This document shows, piece by piece, positions 55,131 through 64,000 of a stretch of DNA of 64,000 nucleotides. Position numbers and translations under genes: made by a program. The stretch spans positions 209,791,138-209,855,137 of the forward strand of contig JAUPFV010000001.1 in the NCBI GenBank assembly GCA_036936605.1. The letters are read 5' to 3'. The DNA is from Limnanthes douglasii subsp. nivea (taxonomy: Eukaryota; Streptophyta; Magnoliopsida; Brassicales; Limnanthaceae). The notes beneath the pieces are model-generated. The model searched no databases, was not told the origin of the DNA, and was given only the letters and a program-made list of their open reading frames with translations. Within the stretch, counting starts at the first letter, position 1. Every line of letters begins with the position of its first letter.

Positions 55131-55322
55131 CTGGATCTCCCTTCAGTCCAATTGGTGAGCAAGTAATCGGAAAGAATTGCTTCCGTGTCATGCATTTGGT
55201 GGAACCCAACACTTAATATACTGTTGTTGTTGCTGGAAGTATTGAGGACAGCCTTATGCATGAAATGGCAGCTCTTTGCCGTTTCTCAGCCCTCTGCATT
55301 GGACCCAAGGGAGCTCCTTCAT
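55131..55322 (-). ncRNA. MIR319-like microRNA precursor
   Basis: The minus strand forms a long foldback. The 3' arm (55,131-55,151) starts TTGGACTGAAGGGAG, identical to miR319 for its first 15 bases, then departs from the usual GAGCTCCC end by A at position 16. The 5' arm (55,298-55,317) reads GGAGCTCCCTTGGGTCCAAT and pairs with it except at two or three positions. A second paired block, ATGCATGA near the loop and CGG..AAAGA further down, extends the stem, so the precursor is about 187 nt with a long stem as usual for MIR319. miR319 normally targets TCP transcription factor mRNAs. A TATA box lies upstream. Expression is not shown. Confidence 0.75.
55254..55322 (-). CDS. 22-codon ORF in the MIR319-like primary transcript
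   Basis: The first ATG after the TATA box opens a 22-codon ORF (starts MKELPWVQCRGL, ends LPFHA) that overlaps the 5' arm of the hairpin. Short peptides encoded by plant pri-miRNAs have been reported, but here the amino acid sequence is constrained by hairpin pairing, so coding function is only a possibility. Confidence 0.2.
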   Translation of the reverse strand: MKELPWVQCRGLRNGKELPFHA

Positions 55323-55385
55323 TACTATATTTCTTTTTCTTGTTGGAGTTTTGAGTTTGAGTTTTGTATTTGTGCCAGTGTTGTG

Positions 55386-55397
55386 CTTATTTATATA
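55386..55397 (-). promoter_or_regulatory. TATA box of the MIR319-like gene
   Basis: The minus strand reads TATATAAATAAG about 65 bp before the ATG at 55,322, followed by an A/C-rich leader ('ACAAATACAAAACTC'), typical of plant RNA polymerase II promoters. Confidence 0.6.
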
Positions 55398-56580
55398 GCC
55401 CACGTCTGTTGTGTCACATTCTTCAACTTTCCTACTGTTCTCCCGTGTTACGAGGCCACGTTGATATTGCATTCGTAGTACACGCAATCCTTCACCTTTA
55501 GACGTGTCAGAAACATAATACAATATAGTACTATGTTTTTGGACTTTTCTCTCATTTTTTATGGGCTGAAATATTCAGTAGACCAACTTGTAAGTGCCAT
55601 TTATTAATTTTATATTACGACTCGGAAATTTGTTGATAATAATTATGGTCTCTTTTTTAAAATGCATCAGACAACTTTTCGGATGTGAATCTAAACTTAA
55701 CCAACGCATACAAGTCCTAAAAGAGAATAGATCCAATTAACAATGAAACTTAAATGAACCAGACAACTAGAAACATTAACTTTTTTAGTTTCATTATATA
55801 AGTAACTTATAGATAGACATACAAATTCTCTCCCACGTGAATTTAAAACATAGAAATTATAGTACTTTCAGTTTAAAAGCCGCTTCGTAAATGAAATTTT
55901 AAATTTTGAAATTTGAAATTTGAAAACGGAAACACAAATATCCACGAATATTAAAAGTTCATTTGTGGAAAGGGTTATAAAAACATTGCATTTTATAAAC
56001 ATATATCTAACCTCTCCTGTAAATAGAAATAATAAAAAACAAATAAACATCAAAAAGTTTACAGATATCTAACAATTCACGCAAATAAAAATAATATAAA
56101 ATGCATTAATATGGAAAGATCTATAAATAGCTATTTTCTCGCATTAAATAAACTAGATTCCGAAACACAAAAACCGATAATAAAAACAATAAAACTAAAA
56201 AAAAAAATCAAAACACAAAAACAATAAAATTAGAAAAAAAAACGATTGATGTTAGATATATGAATTTAAAATCGAAGGTGCAAATAATCTTTATGATCAC
56301 GAACAACAATGTATTCGATTTTAAAAAAATACACCCCAAAAATTAAATGGATTGTTATGCTATAACTTTAGGGCTTTATCATGTTCGGAGCTAAAGATTT
56401 TTTAAGAAAAGCACAAAAAATGATATTTTAAGCTTTCTTTTTTTTCTTTATTTATATTTTTGTACTTGTGAATGTACTTTGACTTAATAGTGGATATAAT
56501 AATTCTAAATACAATCACTCTACCGTTGACTTAACACATGCGATGAATTTGAATTTAATAATCTCGTGTCATATACAGTA

Positions 56581-56785
56581 TCTGATCGATGGTTTTTCCT
56601 CTTGATCATACATCAATCTAACTAATATCTACGTTATATGTTCAATGTAGGTCCTTTAGTTACATGTTGGTCCAATGTACTCTATTGATTATATTTAATT
56701 AATTGGACTTATAATTACAATAGTTTTGATACTCTCAACCTCCATGGATGATACATTATATTTAAGACATCCTTATAATCTTTTA
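56581..56785 (+). repeat. Dispersed repeat, copy 1
   Basis: About 200 bp related to 60,115-60,305. Shared words: 'gatcatacatcaatc.aacta', 'atgttc' region, 'ttaa.taa.t.gacttataattacaa' and 'ctc.atgga'. Visible identity is roughly two thirds to three quarters. The family is not recognised. Confidence 0.6.
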
Positions 56786-58524
56786 CTCGGATCATCACAT
56801 GAGCTGAGGTGTATCCATCAAACTGTGTACTGCATAGTATTGTTGTTTTACAGGTAACCTAACACGATATATTAGTTTAGATAATTTCCAACAAAGAACT
56901 AAAGAGGTATTACCATGCCTTATCTAATGCATAATAGGTCCCTCAATAATCACATTGTCAACTACCACCAATATTAAATCCGATTTCTCCTTGCGTGCAA
57001 TGAATGACACGAACCTATGATTATTACGTGTTAGTTTCAAACTGGTCCTACTATACTGAATTGATAACACTAGTTTGTAAAAACTTTAGTAGAGACAGAA
57101 GAGTAAATTAACTATTATATTATCCTAAATTAATCGTATACAAATCAAAACTAAACACAATACAATTGGAACTTAAACTAAATTCTCGATTACAGACAAA
57201 CTCCGACTACAAGTGAATATCTACTAGACTAAAAATGCTCACATGAATATTATGTTCATAAAAAAATTTGGGTGTTGATATCTTAATAGAGGGACATTGA
57301 AATGGAGAACATGCTTAGTTTCCTGTAATCTTAATCGAATAATGAAGTTTAGTGTTATTTTCTATATTTTAATTTTCTTGGCTATAAGAAACCAAACATA
57401 TTTTCTTCATTAGATGTTGTTAGGTGTGTGACAAAAATATTTATCATAAAACATGTAGTAATGAATCATATAATTTGATACAACATCCATTTAACCCATA
57501 AAGTGATAAACCGTTTATGATCTTCTTAGTTTCAAGACTTTCTTCATGTCAACATACAATGATTTATTTACTAAATATCAGATGACACGTGACCTACTAT
57601 ACAATACTTTATCCCCAAAATAATAAAAATTTTACTTAAGCCTGTTTGAATTAATGGTATACCATATCCAGAACAAACCTCAGCATACATCAAAAGTTTA
57701 ATTGCCGAAACATATAAAATCTTTTATATTTCATAAGTTTCTAAATTAATTGAGATGTTGAATGAGAAAAAATATATTAATCTACCCCGAGCAAATTAGA
57801 GGCTTGTCATTTTTACATCATAATATTTTAGCATGTAATAATGTATATCTTTTGTGATAAACTGAATCTTGGTTCCCAACACATAATACGCATTACTTAT
57901 AAATTTCACATTAATTTCTTTATAAAAAATCTTTTAGTAGCATGCAACAGGTCACTATAATTTGTGGTAATCAATATGTTAATGATAGGTAACTCTAAAT
58001 TCCAATTATCTCTCCCTGAACTTGTTTAGTTCATAATAATTACTAAGTTAATCTAAAAACCAAAAGAGGATGAAACTTTGATAGGTTATGATATTATTAA
58101 TTAGATGGTTAAACTAAAATATAATAAATTGATTTTTAACTTTTTAAAACTATTGACTTTATAAAATATGCATATGATTGTTAAAAACCTGTTAATATTC
58201 ATTTGGACATAATAACTTTTTCAATATGGCATACTCGATTAATTGAGTTATTGAGTTGTAATATATATCAAGTTTTGTTAATGTTATAATTTATAAATAT
58301 ATGATCTTAGTATTCATTCAATAAAGTTTTATGGTGAAGTGTACATATTGTACTATGATATTATCTTTGAGTTAAGAATGGTACAAATATAGTATAACCA
58401 ACTAATCTTTTTTTAGATAACGGATATGAACTTAACTAAATTATCTTACATAAATTTTTATCTTATTACAATAGTCCACAACTAAGAATTAGAATTACAT
58501 GCGATGTTTTTATATAACTATTGA

Positions 58525-58710
58525 TGATGTTATAGAATTTGAATTTGGATCCTTTTGTTGCACCACAAAAAAATCTAAATATTATTGTAGAACTCTTTTT
58601 GACGTTACAAAAATTGAAACTAATTTTTTCCATCGCACCATAATGATCCCAATGTTCATTTAGAAATCTTATGACGTTACAAAAGTTGAAAATAAATTCT
58701 TGCACCACAA
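58525..58710 (+). repeat. Three degenerate units of 72-76 bp
   Basis: Units start at 58,525, 58,601 and 58,673 with 'gatgttatagaatttgaa' or 'gacgttacaaaa.ttgaa' and contain 'tt.catcgcacca' or 'tgcaccac'. Confidence 0.6.
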
Positions 58711-59372
58711 ATATATGAATACTCTTTTGAGACTCTTTATGAGAATACTTAGCTTAATATGTATACATAGTATTTTATTTTATTTTATTTGGATCTTTAT
58801 AAAATATTGTACTAACTTAAGTTTTAATAAAAAAATTAGAATGTTTAGTTTTGTTTTCATGAATAGCTGTAACTATTTATTATCAAGTGGAGATCTTAAC
58901 AGTGATCTCTAGAGGAATTGATCATTCTTACGATTATAAGATGATCAAATATGAAAGTTCACATCCTTATCATTTGGATATGAATGAATCATTTCTGATT
59001 TTCCTCATAGCCAAAGTTGTTCACCGATTACTTCCCCGTAAACTAAATATGCTCAAATCTAAATTTGGTAGTGGGTTTTTAAACTAAGGTATCTTACTTT
59101 AAACACACATGTTGTTGGTAAAGGTCATTGTACCATATTTAATAACTACTTTTGAATGTATTGATATAAGAATAAAATTATGCATATTTTAAAAAATGGA
59201 TCATGATATTTTTCACCGAACTATCATATCTTCCTTAGTTGCAGCGATCATGACATATATGATAAATTTAATTCTTTTACCGGAACACTCTACCATACTT
59301 ATGTCTTTAAAATATTTAAATATATCAATAACTCCTAACATAATGAAATATATGCATAATAGATCTATAAGA

Positions 59373-59373
59373 T

Positions 59374-59408
<35 letters not shown>
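59373..59408. repeat. AT microsatellite
   Basis: Alternating A and T with one interruption. It produces the Tyr/Ile-rich ORFs on both strands here. Confidence 0.9.
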
Positions 59409-59410
<2 letters not shown>

Positions 59411-60114
59411 TATCATGGTCCTCTTTACATAAGGATATTTTAAAGTTAACTTTCTAAATTTGTTCTAAACACTAATATTGCTACGTATGTGTCTAATTTA
59501 TTTAATTTTGTTTTTCTCTCCTATATGTATTATACACGTGTATTAACAGTTAGAAAAGTTAAGAGAGAGTTAAGTACCTCAAGAAAATAGCTTGTCAATC
59601 TCCTCCTGAGAGGTGTAACATGAATGCTCGTGATAAAGGTACATATAATTATCTAAGTGTTTCAATATGTATTACTGTACAATATATTAGAACGTGTATT
59701 ATAAAGTATAAAATATAGTTAGTACACTATATGTAACTTATTCATTTTTTAACTTTTTTATTCTTGAATCACCATACTTTATACATATGTTTTACCATTC
59801 CTTAGTTATGGTAATAAATTGTATATTCTTCATGAAGAAAAAATGTGATTATTGCATTTGTATTAATCCATCAAGAATCAATAAGAATTAGAAATAAACT
59901 GAATTGAAGACCACATCAAATGCGTGAATATAATTGTTTTGGTCGAGTCAAGTGTCAAACGTCTCATAGATTTTATGAAGTTTTCAAAGGTATTTGTAAA
60001 CAAAATTCAACTTTTATGCTAAATTATACTTAACCTTATTACATACTTAAAGTTAGTACAACTATAATATCATCCATATTTACTTATATTTTGCTTAGAG
60101 AATTTTACTATGCA

Positions 60115-60305
60115 AGTCTCTTTGATGGATCCTTCCTTTAGATCATACATCAATCGAACTAATGTCTAAATTATACGATGCTCCCTTAATTACCCATTGT
60201 TCAAATATATTTATTGTTGTATAGATTTAACTAACTAGACTTAAAACTACAACAAGTTGGACTTTTCATCTCTATGGATAAGACTATCTAATTCAAGATA
60301 TATTT
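60115..60305 (+). repeat. Dispersed repeat, copy 2
   Basis: Second copy of the 56,581-56,785 sequence in direct orientation, about 3.5 kb away. Confidence 0.6.
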
Positions 60306-62289
60306 ACATTACACATATACTTCTCTTACTAATATTAAGAAGATTTTTATCAAGAAAAATAGAATAAAATAAATAACCAAAAACTAAGATAAATAAGTCA
60401 TTCTATGACAATGTAAATGGCTCTGATAAAAATATGAAAACACCTGCTTTTACCTTTTATCGCTCTACTTATAATATAAAAACTTAATGTTTTTTTTTCT
60501 CTCGAATATGGACTTCTCTCTGTATAAAATCTATTTCTTCAAATTAAAAATAATAATTATACCGCCTAATAAAATTAATTTTCTTGTTTATGTAACCACT
60601 TAGAGGTATAAATGAAGTTAAAGGTTTGTTAGATTTTGAAACAAAATAAATATAATGTTCAATATCTCTCTAAAATAAACTTTTAGCCAACTTTTCTTTT
60701 TATCTCTTGGTGTGTAATACTAATTTATTTACTTCTAGCTCTCTAAAAGCTCACAAATGTTAGTTTTTACATAATATGAATTGTTAATAGGTAAATAACT
60801 CACTCTATAAGAAAACAAGAGACAATGAAACTCTATTACAACAATTTCCACCTAAATCGAATAATTGTGAAGGAACCTATTAACAGAGAAAGATTATTAT
60901 TCTAAATAAACCTATAACTATTCAATATTTAAAGTCTTATAAATATATTTAAAAAAAAAATCAACCAACGTACCAAATTGCAGAAAAATTCAAACAATAT
61001 ATAAATGTGCTAAATATGATTACTTTATTTTATATATTCTTTTTATTCTTGTAGTTTTGCATACTAAATATAGTTTGTTTTAAGAGAAATTGTCTCATAT
61101 TTCTAGAAGCACTTTTAATCCATCGTATTTAAATTTGGTTCTTGAACACTATTTCTCATCGCTTCCTTATGATGTTAATTTAGGATCTCATATTCAGGCA
61201 TATAACTTTGCACCTAAGTTGAATCCTTGTCACATTTGGTATTTTTTGTATTTGCGGTCTATAAACTAGGAAAATCAGTTTAATTAACGATATATATAGT
61301 TGATATTAGTATAATTAATAAAATTTTATTAATACAATATAAATCAATGAATACAAAGATCTTTCACTCTTATCCAAGTCATTTAATGATGTAAGGTTTA
61401 TTCTCACGCCATAAAAATGTTTAATATTTTTTATTGTTTTAAGACATCCATCATATGTTACCAATGAAAATTATCTTAACATTATTGTAATAACTAATCA
61501 CAACTCAACCATCAATTTCAAGATATTTAAAAAATAATCTTAATTTGATTATATACAATATGATACATCCATACAAAATCTAAGACTCAATCATATTTGT
61601 TTTCACTTGTAGAAATACATAACACTTTAGATTCAAATATAACATATAAAACATCTATATTTGAATAATTAGAATAATCTTAAATTATTTAACACAATAA
61701 TTTTGTTTCATATAACCAATTTTTTCATAATCATAACATACTTTAGAAAAACTAGATTCATATTGGTAGTGGTCTCATTTTAAGTACAACTCATTAAAAA
61801 TTATAAAAAAACAATCAAGTCCAAAATGGTTAACGCGTTTAACAAAAATAATTATAAAAAACATTCAGGGTAGTTAACATAGTTAATCAAGGACATGTTC
61901 AAACCCTCAAAAATCATAATAGTTAGATTTGAAATAACATAATCCAAGATATTTAAAAGTTGATATATGAAGGTTTTAAGACATGTGATGATTAATATAA
62001 ACTAAAGTTAATAATATATGAAATGCGTTATCGTATTAATGATTCTTAAAACTTTATTTATGGTCGCAAGTTCTAATGAAATATCTCATAAATATTAATA
62101 GATTATGACTTATTTATCTTAACTACTTAGATTTTCAATTTATTGTATCTTTGACTGAGTTTTATAGATATCTGAGTACATTAATTGTTGATGAGACAAT
62201 GATTAAGGCCTAAATAATTGCATCCTTATTATTAAGAGTCCTTGCGAGAGTAATGAAGAACGAATTGTTTGATGTTGTTCGAAGTATTT

Positions 62290-62385
62290 TTAGTTTTGGC
62301 TGAAGTCTTATTTGTCTTTGCTGAAGCATCTATTGTCTTTGTTGAAGCCTATTTTGTTATTTTTTGAAGACTATTTCGTATTTTT
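62290..62385 (+). repeat. Four units of 21-22 bp
   Basis: Variants of 'tttgctgaagcctattttgtc' in a row near 62,296, 62,318, 62,339 and 62,361. Confidence 0.7.
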
Positions 62386-64000
62386 CTTGTTTGGATGACA
62401 TTTGGTTTTTGGATTTGACTTTGTTTTCAAAATCTTCAATTTGTTATTAACCGTGCTTAAGTAGCCTCTTTAATCCTTGACAAATGATGATGTAAATATT
62501 GTCATGCGTCTCTTCTTTATCTCTGGCTCTTTTTGTTTTATTATTTTCTACTTTGGTTGAGCTTGATATAAAGGTATTCTAGTAGCCTTTATAGCATTTG
62601 ACGAAGGATGAGGAAGAAAAATGAATCATTTAATATATTTTTACTATTTTTGTATCAGATGGATTAATTTATTCCTTTATTTTTACTTTTTACGTTAAAA
62701 TTTTAAGTAGCCCCCATCCCCCAATTCATCGGACAAAATTAAGATAAATGCTAAAATATAGAAAGAAATATCTCTGTTTTTGTTTAGTCACCTGAAGCTG
62801 AGAAAAGTATATCTCTGTAATCTTTTATGGGTAAGTATTATACTATCATTATATTCTTTTATATTTTAAATCGGTTAAAATCTTAAAATTGGAGGGCATT
62901 TCTTTGTTTTTATTAACCACACAAGTTGATTGGAACATATTACATGTGTTGACAAGTTTTTTTTGTAACTATGTGTGTGCATTCCTTTATTCAATCTTGA
63001 TCCATTCTTTTTTAACTACATGTGTACAACCCTTTATAATCTTTGAATTAATTTATGGTATTAATTCAGAAAGAAGTCTATGGTTATTTTAGAATCACTT
63101 TTTGGGTTAGATGCCCTGTTTTTTATTCTTTGAATTTCTTTTATCTCATTATTTTTTGTTTGTTTCTTTTATTAATTTTTTACTTCTTTGAGTTTTTTTT
63201 GTGTTATCTCTTGTTTGTTAATTTCATAAATAAGCTATAGCAAAATCTTTTCCTTTTTGTAAAAGTTGAGGCAAAAAAAAAGAATTCTAATAGTTTAATC
63301 ACTCAACTTTGTTAGTCACGAGAGTATTAGTTCTTTAAAGCTGCAATCCAGTAGTATGGATGATTTTGATGTTCATCTTGTCAAACTGGGTCGGGGAATG
63401 ATTGTTTGACTGAAGTTCATAAATTATACTTTATAGTGCATCCGTATTAATTCTAAATAGGCGTTGAGTGTTTTTAAAATTTTGATAATTGGGCCATAAT
63501 TAATGAAGTTCTTTTATGATTCCCAAAACTTGGGGAAACTCCTCTAGATGTTTATAGTGGTGAGTTTCTTTTCTTCAACTACATTCTTGGTGATGGACTT
63601 TGTTTCCCTTTAGATATTGATATTACCTAAGTATTTCATACTAGTTATTTTTTTCGGAGCCAGTTTATTCTGCGGTGTTGGTTTTTACTACTTTCAACCA
63701 TTATTCTATCAAGGGGTTATTTTGCACCCTTCTTTGTAAATGTGTTTTTGACTACTTTTAAATTTATAGCCCAAAAAAATAGTTTTGCTTGTTTTAATGG
63801 TAGTTAGGCTACCAAGATCGAGAATGATCATGGTTCTGTTAATCGTTCCTAAAATTTGAAGTATGAGTATTTGTTTTTCTTTAATATTGTGCATGTTTGA
63901 TATTTTCTCATTTTACTCTACTTCTCAGCTCATGTTGTCAATATACCCATTGATAACCAAATGTTGGGACCATATACGTGAGGTATGCTTACCATAGTGG

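Larger units (their letters stand above)
55500..64000. other. Long AT-rich gene-poor stretch
   Basis: No protein domain, LTR pair or other element could be recognised. ORFs longer than 60 codons occur (for example 58,466-58,708 minus, 59,213-59,416 minus, 62,889-63,092 plus) but consist of low-complexity hydrophobic or microsatellite sequence. A few repeats are listed separately. A trace reading 'ILGDGLCFPLDIDI' near 63,585-63,630 (plus) vaguely recalls the 'PLD' block of the Tat antisense ORF but is too short to call. Confidence 0.55.

Noticed and set aside
55185..55478. Plus-strand ORF of 97 codons over the MIR319-like locus
   Set aside because: It is opposite the hairpin and its promoter; no motif, and the open frame is explained by the low number of TA-containing codons in the paired region.
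63560..63990. Another Tat antisense ORF at the right edge
   Set aside because: Only a short 'FPLDIDI'-like trace was seen, without the following motif; chance resemblance cannot be excluded.
1..64000. tRNA or rRNA genes
   Set aside because: No cloverleaf-like or rRNA-like sequence was noticed; the tRNA-like matches found are primer-binding sites of retrotransposons. A tRNA search program was not run.

Overview
This 64 kb window is AT-rich nuclear DNA from a flowering plant, probably a dicot. The evidence is a set of plant-type LTR retrotransposons (Ty3/gypsy Tat-type elements with two RNase H domains, a chromovirus, several Ty1/copia), an L1-type LINE, a copy of a plant ECT/YTH RNA-binding protein sequence and a MIR319-like hairpin. 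There is no prokaryotic gene organisation. Almost all coding sequence is broken by stops and frameshifts, so most entries are pseudogenes or mobile elements. Similarities are recognised by eye from conserved motifs; no database search was run.

Layout. 1-7.75 kb: plus-strand Tat-type gypsy element A: reverse transcriptase, RNase H, second (archaeal-type) RNase H, integrase, a small 37-bp tandem repeat, a gene on the opposite strand (antisense ORF) with its own TATA box, and a probable 3' LTR. 7.75-9.9 kb: AT-rich DNA with a roughly 365-bp duplication. 9.9-12.4 kb: 5'-truncated minus-strand LINE. 12.7-16.1 kb: relic region with a degenerate plus-strand exon series, two degenerate minisatellites and a minus-strand ORF that may be the N-terminus of a MULE protein. 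16.4-21.9 kb: mostly non-coding, with unrecognised ORFs at 20.1-21.5 kb. 22,220-25,132: a complete but internally deleted chromovirus with 5-bp target duplication, inserted into the repeat-rich 3' part of a second, minus-strand Tat relic C (integrase at 25.9-27.3 kb). 28.0-28.6 kb: a six-unit degenerate tandem array. 29.1-34.8 kb: old plus-strand copia D. 34.8-38.7 kb: minus-strand copia E lacking most of RT and RNase H. 38.9-41.5 kb: plus-strand copia H. 41.5-53.6 kb: minus-strand Tat element B with the same layout as A, including the opposite-strand ORF and an 11-unit 29-30-bp tandem array.

The most striking feature is copia F (42,696-46,925, minus strand), inserted into the antisense ORF of element B. 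It has 207-bp LTRs that differ at 5 positions, a 5-bp target duplication, a PBS and a polypurine tract. Behind its gag and protease, where integrase, RT and RNase H should be, it carries two host-gene segments without visible introns: a protein-kinase C-lobe-like fragment and most of an ECT-family YTH-domain protein (m6A reader), both in the gag-protease reading frame. The three aromatic-cage tryptophans of the YTH domain are kept. The copy is now broken by four in-frame stops and one frameshift.

53.7-54.1 kb holds a 426-bp foldback MITE with target duplication. The last 10 kb are AT-rich and largely gene-free, except for a minus-strand MIR319-like precursor (about 55.1-55.3 kb) with a TATA box at a plausible distance; this is the best candidate for a living host gene in the window.
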